Source: Pseudomonas helleri (GTDB taxonomy: Bacteria; Pseudomonadota; Gammaproteobacteria; Pseudomonadales; Pseudomonadaceae). From it: DNA of 64,000 nucleotides. The stretch spans positions 243,440-307,439 of the forward strand of contig NZ_JYLD01000008.1 in NCBI RefSeq assembly GCF_001043025.1, given 5' to 3'. This document shows positions 1 to 9,700 of this stretch, piece by piece. The notes below the pieces were generated by a model. It was not told where the DNA came from. It was given only the letters and a program-made list of their open reading frames with translations, and made no database searches. The stretch's first letter is position 1; each line of letters opens with the position of its first letter. Made by a program: the position numbers and the translations under genes.

Positions 1-827
1 TTCGCCGACTGAAAAAATTCCTGCTTGAGCGGCACATGCACGTGATCCTCGAAGACACCATTGCCGAGGTATTGCCCGGGCACGGCTTGCAGACCTCCTC
101 GCGCAAAATGCTCGGCGAAGTTTGTGACATGGTGATTGTGGTGGGCGGTGATGGCAGTTTGCTCGGCGCGGCCCGCGCACTGGCCCGCCACAATGTCCCG
201 GTGCTGGGCATTAACCGTGGCAGCCTGGGCTTTTTGACTGATATCCGCCCGGATGAGCTGGAAGTCAAAGTCGCCGAAGTGCTCGATGGCCACTTTAAAG
301 TCGAAAACCGCTTTCTGTTGCAAGCCGAAGTCCGCCGTCACGGTGAAGCCATCGGCCAGGGCGATGCCTTGAATGACGTGGTGCTGCACCCCGGCAAGTC
401 GACGCGGATGATCGAATTTGAAATGCACATCGACGGCCAGTTCGTCTGCAGCCAGAAGGCTGATGGCCTGATCGTCGCCACGCCCACCGGCTCTACCGCT
501 TATGCCATGTCGGCAGGCGGTCCGATCATGCATCCCAAGCTGGATGCCATCGTGATTGTGCCGATGTACCCGCACACCCTGAGCAGCCGGCCGATTGTGG
601 TCGATGGTAACAGCGAGCTGAAAATCGTTGTGGCCAAGGACATGCAGATCTACCCGCAAGTCTCGTGCGATGGTCAGAACCATTTCACCTGCGCGCCGGG
701 CGATACCATTACCGTCAGCAAAAAGGCGCAAAAGCTGCGTCTGATCCACCCGTTGGACCACAACTACTATGAAGTGTGTCGGACCAAGCTCGGCTGGGGC
801 AGCCGACTGGGCGGTAGGAGCGACTGA
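1..827 (+). CDS. nadK: NAD kinase, 5' end cut by window edge
   Basis: ATP-dependent NAD kinase, which phosphorylates NAD+ to NADP+ in the cytoplasm. The open frame runs from base 3 without a stop, so the natural start lies upstream; the internal ATG at 36 is not the start. The family hallmarks are visible: the GGDGS loop (GGDGSLLGAAR) about 37 residues after that ATG, followed by GINRGSLGFLTD and the LNDVVLHPG segment. About 274 residues are present against a usual 295-300, so only some 20 residues are missing. The stop overlaps the start of the next gene by one base, which suggests an operon with the downstream phosphoesterase and rhomboid genes. Confidence 0.95.
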   Translation, partial: RRLKKFLLERHMHVILEDTIAEVLPGHGLQTSSRKMLGEVCDMVIVVGGDGSLLGAARALARHNVPVLGINRGSLGFLTDIRPDELEVKVAEVLDGHFKVENRFLLQAEVRRHGEAIGQGDALNDVVLHPGKSTRMIEFEMHIDGQFVCSQKADGLIVATPTGSTAYAMSAGGPIMHPKLDAIVIVPMYPHTLSSRPIVVDGNSELKIVVAKDMQIYPQVSCDGQNHFTCAPGDTITVSKKAQKLRLIHPLDHNYYEVCRTKLGWGSRLGGRSD

Positions 828-1798
828 TGCTCGATCCTGCGCGCAGTTACGATTTGATCGGTGACGTGCATGGCTGTGCTCATACCCTTGAGCACCTGCT
901 GGAACGTCTGGGCTATCGCAAACTCGCCGGTATCTGGCGACACCCGCAACGGATGGCGGTGTTTCTCGGTGACATCATTGATCGCGGCCCGCGAATTCGC
1001 GAGTCGTTGCATATCGTTTACGACATGGTCCGGACCGGTCAGGCGCTGTGCCTGATGGGCAACCATGAATTCAACGCGCTGGGCTGGTGCACACCGGCCC
1101 CTCCGGGGAGTCGCAAAGAGTATGTGCGCGAACACAATGCGCGGCACACCCGGCTGATCCACGAAACCCTTGAGCAGTTCGCCCAGTACCCCGGCGAGTG
1201 GCACGACTTTGTGCAGTGGTTTTATGACATGCCGCTGTTTGTCGACGCCGGGCGCTTCCGGGTAGTGCACGCCTGTTGGGATGCAGATGTAATAACCCCG
1301 CTGCGCGCCCAATACCCTGACGGCTGTATCGATCAGCCGTTTGTACAGGCGGCCGCGTACGCTGACAGTTTTGCTCATCTGGCTTTCAACCGGCTGCTGC
1401 GCGGCACCGACATGCGCTTGCCGGATGGCCTGACCTTGACCGGCGGCGATGGCCTGACGCGGGCGTTCTTCAGGACCAAGTTCTGGGAGGACGACCCCAA
1501 GACCTACGGCGATATTGTCTTTCAACCCGACGCATTGCCTGAGCGCGTGGCGCAAAAGCCGTTGTCCTCGACAGAAAAAGGCACCTTGCTGCGCTATCCC
1601 GTCGATGAGCCGATGCTGTTTGTCGGCCACTATTGGCGCAGCGGTGAACCCGCGCCCATACGGCCAAACCTGGCCTGCCTGGACTACAGCGCGGTGCTCT
1701 ACGGAAAATTAGTGGCCTACAGGCTTGATCAAGAAACCCGGCTCGATCCCGCCAAGTTTGTATGGGTGGATGTAGAGCGCCCGGAGGCTGTGCAATGA
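827..1798 (+). CDS. Metallophosphoesterase (calcineurin-like)
   Basis: Predicted cytoplasmic metal-dependent phosphoesterase of 323 residues. The binuclear metal-site motifs are in order: GDVHG near residue 13, GDIIDRGP near residue 47 and GNHE near residue 76, with a later histidine in VGHYW. The order nadK-phosphoesterase-rhomboid is conserved in Pseudomonas. Its start touches the nadK stop and its TGA overlaps the next ATG (ATGA), so translation is probably coupled. The substrate is unknown; the motifs would also fit a diadenosine tetraphosphatase or a PPP-type protein phosphatase. Confidence 0.88.
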   Translation: MLDPARSYDLIGDVHGCAHTLEHLLERLGYRKLAGIWRHPQRMAVFLGDIIDRGPRIRESLHIVYDMVRTGQALCLMGNHEFNALGWCTPAPPGSRKEYVREHNARHTRLIHETLEQFAQYPGEWHDFVQWFYDMPLFVDAGRFRVVHACWDADVITPLRAQYPDGCIDQPFVQAAAYADSFAHLAFNRLLRGTDMRLPDGLTLTGGDGLTRAFFRTKFWEDDPKTYGDIVFQPDALPERVAQKPLSSTEKGTLLRYPVDEPMLFVGHYWRSGEPAPIRPNLACLDYSAVLYGKLVAYRLDQETRLDPAKFVWVDVERPEAVQ

Positions 1799-2664
1799 GT
1801 GTGGTGGAGGTTTTACGCTTACCGATTTCGGTCGACCTTGCAGGCTTTGTTGCATTGCTCAAACGCATGCAAGTGCCCCATAGAGTCAGCGAAGAGGCGG
1901 GCGAGCAAGTGTTGTGGGCGCCCTCCGAGATTGCTGACGATGTGCGCAGGCTGTATGAGCAATTCCCCTTGGGCGACCCTGATAACCAGATCCCGATTGC
2001 CGAACGCCCGGCGGCGATGGGCCGTCCCGGCTTTGCCCAGCAATTGAAGGCCAGCCCGGCCACTGCTGTGATCCTGCTGATCTGCATCATCGTGGCGGTG
2101 ATCACGCAGTTGGGTGACAACCTGTCCACCTTGAGTGCATTGACCTTTGTCGGCTTTAACATTCATGGCCAGTACGTAGAATTCACCCCCTTGTCTGAAA
2201 GCCTTGCTTCCGGGCAATGGTGGCGCTTGATCACCCCGATGTTCATTCACTTTGGTGTCCTGCACATTGCCATGAACGGCATGTGGTTCTGGGAACTCGG
2301 GCGCCGGGTTGAAATACGCCAGGGCAGCATTAATCTGGTGGGCTTGAGTTTGTTGTTCAGCCTGGTGTCCAACTTTGCCCAATACCTGTTTGGCGGGCCC
2401 AGCTTGTTCGGCGGGTTGTCGGGTGTGCTCTACGGCCTGTTGGGGCATGTGTGGATTTATCAGGTGATGGCGCCCAACCCGGTTTACCACCTGCCCAAAG
2501 GCGTGCTGGTGATGATGCTGGTGTGGTTGGCGTTGTGCCTGTCCGGGCTGGTGTCGATGATCGGCTTTGGCGAAATCGCCAACGCCGCCCACGTCGGCGG
2601 GTTGCTGATTGGTTGCCTCACCGGTTTGCTGGGCGGGCTGTGGGCCAGCCGCAAACAGGTTTAA
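1795..2664 (+). CDS. glpG: Rhomboid intramembrane serine protease
   Basis: Inner-membrane rhomboid protease of 289 residues that cleaves transmembrane substrates within the bilayer. The catalytic dyad is visible: Ser209 in GGLSG and His266 in NAAHVGG. The HFGVLHIAMNGMWFWELG segment matches the conserved H-x(3)-H-x(3)-N region before them. About six hydrophobic segments follow a cytoplasmic N-terminal domain of roughly 85 residues, as in E. coli GlpG. The ATG at 1795 is chosen over upstream starts because it overlaps the preceding TGA by four bases, giving translational coupling. Confidence 0.9.
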   Translation: MSVVEVLRLPISVDLAGFVALLKRMQVPHRVSEEAGEQVLWAPSEIADDVRRLYEQFPLGDPDNQIPIAERPAAMGRPGFAQQLKASPATAVILLICIIVAVITQLGDNLSTLSALTFVGFNIHGQYVEFTPLSESLASGQWWRLITPMFIHFGVLHIAMNGMWFWELGRRVEIRQGSINLVGLSLLFSLVSNFAQYLFGGPSLFGGLSGVLYGLLGHVWIYQVMAPNPVYHLPKGVLVMMLVWLALCLSGLVSMIGFGEIANAAHVGGLLIGCLTGLLGGLWASRKQV

Positions 2665-2693
2665 TTTCATCCGTATTTCGAGAGTAGAAAAGC

Positions 2694-2954
2694 ATGTCCT
2701 CTTTCAATGAAATGATTAAAAACATCACCCCTGATATCTATCAGAGCCTGAAACTGGCGGTCGAAATCGGCAAGTGGGCCGATGGCAACAAGCTGACCGC
2801 CGAACAGCGCGAGCTGTCGTTGCAGGCGATGATCGCCTGGGAAGTGCAAAACCTGCCCGAAGAAGAGCGTACCGGCTACATGGGCCCGCAAGAATGCAGC
2901 TCCAAGTCGGCGCCCGTGCCAAACATCCTGTTCAAATCGGATGCTATCCATTGA
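2694..2954 (+). CDS. DUF1315 family protein (YeaC-like)
   Basis: Small 86-residue protein of the DUF1315 (YeaC) family, beginning MSSFNEMIKNITPDIYQ, with the typical WADGNKLT and EERTGYMG segments. It has no signal peptide or membrane segment. It follows glpG by 29 bases, and its stop overlaps the TTG start of the DUF2797 gene, so it belongs to the same operon. No biochemical function is established for the family. Confidence 0.85.
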   Translation: MSSFNEMIKNITPDIYQSLKLAVEIGKWADGNKLTAEQRELSLQAMIAWEVQNLPEEERTGYMGPQECSSKSAPVPNILFKSDAIH

Positions 2955-3781
2955 TTGAGATTGGTCGCGGTGCAATCAGCAAAATGTCGGCAAGCCTGCA
3001 AGAGCCGACCGTTCAATATGCGTTTCGTTTGGGCGATACCGAGGTGCCGGTCAATCCGTTGATCGGGACTAAACTGCGTCTGGAGTTCCTGGGGGAGATC
3101 AACTGCACCCACTGTGGACGCAAAACCAAAAAAAGCTTCAGCCAGGGCTATTGCTACCCATGCATGACTAAACTGGCGCAGTGCGATGTGTGCATCATGA
3201 GCCCGGAGCGCTGCCATTACGACGCAGGCACGTGCCGTGAGCCATCGTGGGGCGAGAAGTTCTGCATGACTGACCATGTGGTGTACCTGGCCAATTCGTC
3301 AGGTGTGAAAGTCGGCATTACCCGTGCCACGCAACTGCCGACCCGCTGGCTGGATCAGGGCGCGAGCCAGGCGTTGCCGATCGTGCGTGTGGCGACGCGC
3401 CAGCAGTCGGGGTTTGTCGAGGACCTGCTGCGCACCCAAGTGGCCGACCGCACCAACTGGCGCGCACTGCTAAAGGGCGATGCACAGCCGGTGGATCTGG
3501 CGGCGGTGCGTGATGAGCTGTTTGGCAGTTGCGCAGAAGGCCTGCAGATCTTGCAAGAACGTTTCGGGCTGCAGGCGGTACAACCTTTGCATAGCGTCGA
3601 GCCCATCGAGATTCGCTACCCGGTCGAGCAGTACCCGAGCAAGATCGTGAGCTTTAATCTGGACAAAGACCCTGTCGTTGAAGGCACGTTGATGGGGATC
3701 AAGGGTCAATACCTGATCTTCGACACCGGCGTTATCAATATTCGCAAATACACGGCCTACCAGTTGGCCGTGCATCAGTAA
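2951..3781 (+). CDS. DUF2797 domain protein with zinc-cluster cysteines
   Basis: Protein of 276 residues in the DUF2797 family. A cysteine-rich N-terminal part (CTHCGRK, CYPCM, CDVC, then further Cys/His) looks like metal-binding knuckles. The middle, with KVGITRATQLPTRWLDQGA, resembles a GIY-YIG-like or thiamine-binding-like fold noted for this family. The chosen start is TTG at 2951, overlapping the yeaC stop; ATG at 2984 is an alternative giving 265 residues. The gene sits between yeaC and pepN as in other Pseudomonas. Function unknown. Confidence 0.8.
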   Translation: MIEIGRGAISKMSASLQEPTVQYAFRLGDTEVPVNPLIGTKLRLEFLGEINCTHCGRKTKKSFSQGYCYPCMTKLAQCDVCIMSPERCHYDAGTCREPSWGEKFCMTDHVVYLANSSGVKVGITRATQLPTRWLDQGASQALPIVRVATRQQSGFVEDLLRTQVADRTNWRALLKGDAQPVDLAAVRDELFGSCAEGLQILQERFGLQAVQPLHSVEPIEIRYPVEQYPSKIVSFNLDKDPVVEGTLMGIKGQYLIFDTGVINIRKYTAYQLAVHQ

Positions 3782-3794
3782 AAAGGATTGCAGC

Positions 3795-6452
3795 ATGCGC
3801 ACCGAACAACCGCAAATGATCTACCTGAAGGATTACCAGGCGCCCGAGTACCTGATTGACGAGACGCACCTGACCTTCGAGTTGTTCGAGGACCACACGT
3901 TGGTTCATGCGCAACTGGTGATGCGCCGCAATCCCGCCCGTGGCGAGGGCTTCCCGGCCCTGGCGCTGGACGGCCAGCAACTGGAGCTGCTGTCGGTCAA
4001 GCTTGACGATGTCGAGCTGACCGCAGCGGACTACGAGCTGACAGACAGCCACCTGACCCTGCACCCGACCACCGAGCAGTTTGTGGTCGACACCAGCGTC
4101 AAGATCCACCCCGAATCCAATACCGCGCTGGAAGGCTTGTACAAGTCCGGCACGATGTTCTGCACCCAGTGCGAGGCCGAAGGCTTTCGCAAGATCACCT
4201 ATTACCTTGACCGCCCGGACGTGATGAGCACGTTCACCACCACCGTGGTGGCCGAGCAGCATCGCTACCCGATCCTGCTGTCCAACGGCAACCCGCTGGC
4301 CAGCGGCCCCGATGAAGACGGACGCCACTGGGCGACCTGGGAAGACCCGTTCAAAAAGCCGGCCTACCTGTTTGCCTTGGTCGCGGGCGACCTGTGGTGC
4401 GTCGAAGACACGTTCACCACCATGACCAACCGCACCGTGGCGCTGCGCATTTACGTCGAACCCGAGAACATCGACAAATGCCAGCACGCGATGAACAGCC
4501 TGAAAAAATCCATGCGCTGGGACGAAGAAGCCTACGGCCGTGAATACGATCTGGACATCTTCATGATCGTTGCGGTGAACGACTTCAATATGGGCGCCAT
4601 GGAGAACAAAGGTCTCAATATCTTCAACTCCAGCGCCGTGCTGGCCCGTGCAGAGACGGCGACCGACGCTGCTCACCAGCGGGTTGAAGCGATTGTTGCC
4701 CACGAATACTTCCACAACTGGTCGGGTAACCGCGTGACCTGCCGTGACTGGTTCCAGTTGTCGCTCAAGGAAGGCTTCACGGTGTTCCGTGATTCCGAGT
4801 TCTCGGCCGACATGAACTCGCGGGTGGTCAAGCGCATTCAGGACGTTGCCTTCCTGCGCACGCATCAGTTCGCCGAAGATGCAGGCCCGATGGCTCACGC
4901 CGTGCGCCCTGAGAGCTTTATCGAAATCTCCAACTTCTACACCCTGACTGTTTATGAGAAGGGCTCGGAAGTGGTGCGCATGCTGCAAACCTTGCTCGGC
5001 GCCGAGGGCTTTCGCAAGGGCAGCGACCTGTACTTTGAGCGCCACGACGGTCAGGCCGTGACCTGTGACGACTTCATCAAGGCCATGGAAGACGCCAATG
5101 GCGCAGACCTGAGCCAATTCAAGCGCTGGTACAGCCAGGCGGGCACCCCGCGTCTGGCAGTCAGCGAGCACTACGACGCCGCACAAAAAACCTACAGCCT
5201 GACCTTTGCTCAAAGCTGCCCGCAGACCCCGGACAAAGCTGAGAAACTGCCGTTCGTGATCCCGGTCGAGCTGGGCCTGTTGAATGCCCAGGGCGGTGAG
5301 TTGCCACTGCAACTGGCCGGCGAATCGGCGGCGGTCGGCACCAGCCGTGTTTTGTCAGTGACCGAAGCAGAGCAGACGTTCACCTTTGTCGGCATCAATG
5401 AAAAACCGCTGCCGTCCTTGCTGCGCGGTTTCTCGGCGCCGGTGAAATTGCAGTTTGCCTACAGCAGTGACCAACTGGTGTTCCTGATGCAACACGACAC
5501 CGACGGTTTCAACCGTTGGGACGCGGGCCAGCAACTGTCGGTGCAAGTCTTGCAGACGCTAATTGGCCAGTATCAACGTGGCGAAACCCTGGTCATGGAC
5601 CCGCGCTTGGTTGAAGCCCTGCGCAGCGTGCTGACCAATCCGCAGCTGGATCAGGCGATGGTGGCCGAGATGCTGTCGTTGCCGGGTGAAGCCTACCTGA
5701 CCGAAATCAGCGAAGTGGCTGATGTTGATGCCATTCACACGGCCCGTGAGTTTGCGCGCAAGCAATTGGCCGACAGCCTGTTCGACGAGTTGTGGGCGCG
5801 TTATCAGGCCAACCGTGAGGTGTCTAAAGTCACGCCCTATGTGGCCGAAGATCAGCATTTCGCCCGCCGCAGCCTGCAAAATATTGCGCTGTCGTACCTG
5901 AGCCTCAGTGGCAAACCTGAAGTTGTGAAAGCCACACTGGAACAGTTCGAAAACAGCGACAACATGACCGAGCGCCTGAACGCGCTGGCGATACTGGTCA
6001 ACTCGCCGTTTGAAGCTGAAAAAGCCCTGGCCTTGGCCAGTTTTGCCGAGCACTTCAAGGACAATCCGCTGGTCATGGACCAGTGGTTCAGCGTGCAGGC
6101 GGCCAGCCCGCTGCCGGGTGGTTTGCAGCGCGTTCAGCAACTGATGGAGCACCCTGCGTTCACCATCAAAAACCCGAACAAGGTCCGGGCCTTGATCGGT
6201 GCTTTTGCCGGGCAGAACCTGATCAACTTCCACGCCGCCGATGGCTCAGGCTACCGCTTCCTGGCGGATCTGGTTATCCAGCTCAATGCCCTTAACCCAC
6301 AAATCGCCTCGCGGCAGTTGGCCCCGCTGACCCGCTGGCGCAAATACGACAGCGCCCGTCAGGCGCTGATGAAGGCAGAGCTTGAGCGCATTCGTAGCTC
6401 AGGCGAGCTGTCCAGCGACGTGTTTGAAGTGGTCAGCAAAAGCCTGGCGTAA
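3795..6452 (+). CDS. pepN: Aminopeptidase N (M1 family)
   Basis: Zinc metallopeptidase of 885 residues that removes N-terminal amino acids from peptides in the cytoplasm, the usual length for proteobacterial PepN. The exopeptidase motif GAMEN is at residue 267 and the zinc site HEYFHNW at residue 303, with the third ligand in LKEG about 20 residues later. It starts 13 bases after the DUF2797 stop with an AAAGGA ribosome-binding site and ends in front of a clear rho-independent terminator, so it closes the nadK-pepN gene group. Confidence 0.96.
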   Translation: MRTEQPQMIYLKDYQAPEYLIDETHLTFELFEDHTLVHAQLVMRRNPARGEGFPALALDGQQLELLSVKLDDVELTAADYELTDSHLTLHPTTEQFVVDTSVKIHPESNTALEGLYKSGTMFCTQCEAEGFRKITYYLDRPDVMSTFTTTVVAEQHRYPILLSNGNPLASGPDEDGRHWATWEDPFKKPAYLFALVAGDLWCVEDTFTTMTNRTVALRIYVEPENIDKCQHAMNSLKKSMRWDEEAYGREYDLDIFMIVAVNDFNMGAMENKGLNIFNSSAVLARAETATDAAHQRVEAIVAHEYFHNWSGNRVTCRDWFQLSLKEGFTVFRDSEFSADMNSRVVKRIQDVAFLRTHQFAEDAGPMAHAVRPESFIEISNFYTLTVYEKGSEVVRMLQTLLGAEGFRKGSDLYFERHDGQAVTCDDFIKAMEDANGADLSQFKRWYSQAGTPRLAVSEHYDAAQKTYSLTFAQSCPQTPDKAEKLPFVIPVELGLLNAQGGELPLQLAGESAAVGTSRVLSVTEAEQTFTFVGINEKPLPSLLRGFSAPVKLQFAYSSDQLVFLMQHDTDGFNRWDAGQQLSVQVLQTLIGQYQRGETLVMDPRLVEALRSVLTNPQLDQAMVAEMLSLPGEAYLTEISEVADVDAIHTAREFARKQLADSLFDELWARYQANREVSKVTPYVAEDQHFARRSLQNIALSYLSLSGKPEVVKATLEQFENSDNMTERLNALAILVNSPFEAEKALALASFAEHFKDNPLVMDQWFSVQAASPLPGGLQRVQQLMEHPAFTIKNPNKVRALIGAFAGQNLINFHAADGSGYRFLADLVIQLNALNPQIASRQLAPLTRWRKYDSARQALMKAELERIRSSGELSSDVFEVVSKSLA

Positions 6453-6468
6453 ATTCGGCGGCTGACAA

Positions 6469-6502
6469 GGCGCTGACCGGCTACTCGGTCAGCGCCTTTT
6501 TT
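6469..6502 (+). terminator. Rho-independent terminator after pepN
   Basis: A perfect 10-bp stem, GGCGCTGACC paired with GGTCAGCGCC around an 8-base loop, is followed by six T residues. Confidence 0.9.
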
Positions 6503-6726
6503 GTGTGCATTGAACACCGGTAGTCGCTGAACAATGGAGCCGAGTTGAGAGGCAGCCAGCAACGTTTTACTGCGTCAAGCGTCACTGACCCGCCCCATTG
6601 CTGTAAGCCACGTTAGCGCTGTCGGTAACGGAATACCGCAGTTGTGATTGCTATTTATTTTTAGATACCTGCGCAAGGTTGACGCAATGGCGCCGACCAA
6701 CTCCTTCTATGTGCAGGTACACCGCC

Positions 6727-9700
6727 ATGACTGTTCCGCTCGCGCCCCCGTTATCCCTCGGCCGCACTGAACTGCTAAAACAGAGCCTTATCCATCAATT
6801 CGATGGCCGCCCAACACTGCGCGCGGTCATTGCTAATGCGCTGGAAAAGGCTCTTAAGTACCCCTTTTTAGGCTGGCGCGTAAAAGTTCACGTACAGCAG
6901 ATGCAAATCGTCTGGTCCGTCGACGCCAATGAGAAGCCTTTGCCTGCACTGCGCTGCGTACCGTTGCTGGACGCCATGCTCGAGCACATTGCGGTCGGCA
7001 CGCCTCTGAATTACAGCTACTACGAGTCAAAACAATGCTATCTGGTGCAACTGGCCGAAGGTGAAGTGCTCAGTGCCGATACCCCTTCATTCCTTGATAT
7101 AACCACTGTTGAACGGGCTATGCGCCATGTGCTGCAGCACTGGATCTGGTCATTTCAGCAGGCGATGCTGGATTTCTGGAACGAGCCTGTGCCCGGCTAT
7201 CAGAGCCGCACCTTATGGCTGGGACAATGGTTGAGTGACACCTTGCTGGCGGCCGCCAATAACTCGGCCGGTCTGAGTGATGAGCAGATTCAGGTGGTAA
7301 GGGGCATCGTCAGAACCCCTTTGTTAAGTGATCGCCTTCAGCAACTGCGGTATCGGGAGCAGCCTAAGGTCTACTTCGCCCAGATGGTGCTGGGCGGGGA
7401 TGGTCCGACGGTCAATCTGCTGCTGCCTGATCTGTTGATTGTGCATGGCGTTAACGGGCAGGAGCAGCTTTTGCAGTGCCGACCAGGCGGGCACATCGAG
7501 TCCTTTGCTACGCTCGGAGCGTATGAGCGCGTGCTGGGTCGGACACTCCCGCACCGTTACCCGGCCAAGACCCTGACCTGCAAACGTTACGAACCCGCAG
7601 GTCACTGCTTGCAGGTGCAAGCGATGATCGTGCTCAACAACCAGCTCGAACGCATAACCTCGCTGGTGGACCGGGCAACCTCCGGCGTGCGTACGCTGGT
7701 TCAACTTGAACAGCACTTAAGGGACATTACCGACCCCGCAGCCATCGTCGAAGACGATGAGCTGCCGGCATCCGAGCCGCTGGCTCGCGTGTACAACGCC
7801 TTACCGGCGTGGTTACGCACCGCGCCTGTGCAAGATCGATTTGCTTACCGTTCGCACCTCACCGACCTTGCGGACATCACCCGCAAGGCCCGAGGCCGGG
7901 TTTTCAACGAAGGCATTGCCGACCTTCACACCTGGGCCAGGCAACAGTTGCAGCACAAGATGCGTCAGGACCAGCCGCTGGCACCGGGGTATGACCCGGA
8001 TGACCTTATGCTCGACTTTGCAGTGCCTTCCGGGCCGTTTGGCACCGCCGGGCAGGTGCACACTGTCACGTTTACGTTGACCGAGCTGGCCCTACAAAAC
8101 CTGGTGGCCTGGCCGGGTGGTCACATGACACTGCGACATAAACACAACCAACTGATTCAAGACTGGTGGCTCACCCCTGCCTACATCAAGCAGCTCATTT
8201 GGCGAATGAATATCGGTGAGGTCTATCCAGGCTTGATCCGTCGGCTGCTGCTGGACGATGCGCCCGAAGCCCTGCGTCGCGAAGGCTTGTATGTTGAGCA
8301 GTTGCGGGTGTCTTTGCCTTTGCTTGCGCTGGAAATGAAGCTGCAGGGGCAGGGGGGATTGACCGACTGGGGCTACCGGTGTGTAGCAGCCTTGATGCGG
8401 CCCCATGCCGAGACCCGCGTGTTAGAAGGGCAGACAGTGAACATCTGCCCGTTGGGCCTGGTGAAACACCCTCGCGCGGTGCCTGATTTTGTGAGCAACT
8501 TCTATGTGATCGGTACTGGCAACCCGTTAAACGGGCGGTGCGTGCTGTACCGACCACTGTTCAAGGAGGCGCTGATTGAGTATGCCTCGGTGCAAGAAAT
8601 GCTGGATGCGTTCACGCATGCAGGTTCTTTGCGCGACAGCGTGCTGGACTGGTTGCCGGATGCGGCACGATCCAGCTATGCCGACAGTGCCTTGAGCCTT
8701 GCCCGTCGACCCGCACAGGCACAGTTCTTTACTCAGCCGCTGAACAGTCACTTCAAGCATGACCTGTTTCTGGGTACCGCTCGGGCGCTGGCGATGCTGG
8801 CTGAACGGCAAACCGTCTCGAATACTGAAAGCCGTTGGGCGAGCCTTAAAACGGGAGGCTGGTTGTTGCTGAACAGTGTGCTGGGGTCGCCGTGGGTCAA
8901 AGGTCCGCTGGCGTTGCTGGGGTGGGTGTATTTGACCATCACGGCAGTTCGTCAGGATGTTCAAGTGCTGCAAAGCGATGATGAACGTGCCCGGGCACCT
9001 GCGATTATCGACCTGCTGTTCAATATTGCTCTGGTGCTGCTGCATGGGGTGCCACGCTCGCCGGTAGTCAGTCTGGCGAATGAAAAGCCTGAACCGTGGC
9101 TGGCCTCCGTCGATGAAGCCCCTCTGATCGATAAGCCCCAGGCCCCTGTCGAGGTCAAGACTGGGCAGGTGTATTTTTTGGATGTCCCGGTGGGTAATAA
9201 TCTCAGTGCCCTGGATTTTACGTGGTTCAACAATCCGAGAGTTGACTTCACACCCGCACAACTGTTTTGGCTGGACCGCAACCGGGGGCCGGACATCGGT
9301 ACGGCCAAGCCTATTGCACACGGTCAACGCAAAGGCCTGTATGTCACGAAAAATGGCTGGTGTGCGGTGGTGCGGGGCTTCAGTTACCAGGTGTCCCTGG
9401 AGGACGAGGGCGTTGTTACCGTTAACCCGGGCAACCCACTGGATACAGGTCCTTGGTTGCGCAGTGACGGGGCAGGCACGTGGGATTTTGACACCGGCAT
9501 GCGCTTGCGCGGTGGCGGACCCGGCCGTCGCAAGGCGTTGGATGAGCGACTGGCGCAACGCAATCGTCAGGTGAGTGAGCTAACGCGAAGGCTTGAAGTC
9601 TTTGTGGAGGGGGAAAAAACCACCAATGACAAAATCATTGAAGAGCTGGGCAGAGCCCTGGAAGCCACGGAGGGTGAGAGAAGCCAACAGTTTACTCATA

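Noticed and set aside
3735..5312. 525-codon open frame antisense to pepN
   Set aside because: Shadow of a GC-rich gene; composition is His/Gln/Val-rich without domains.
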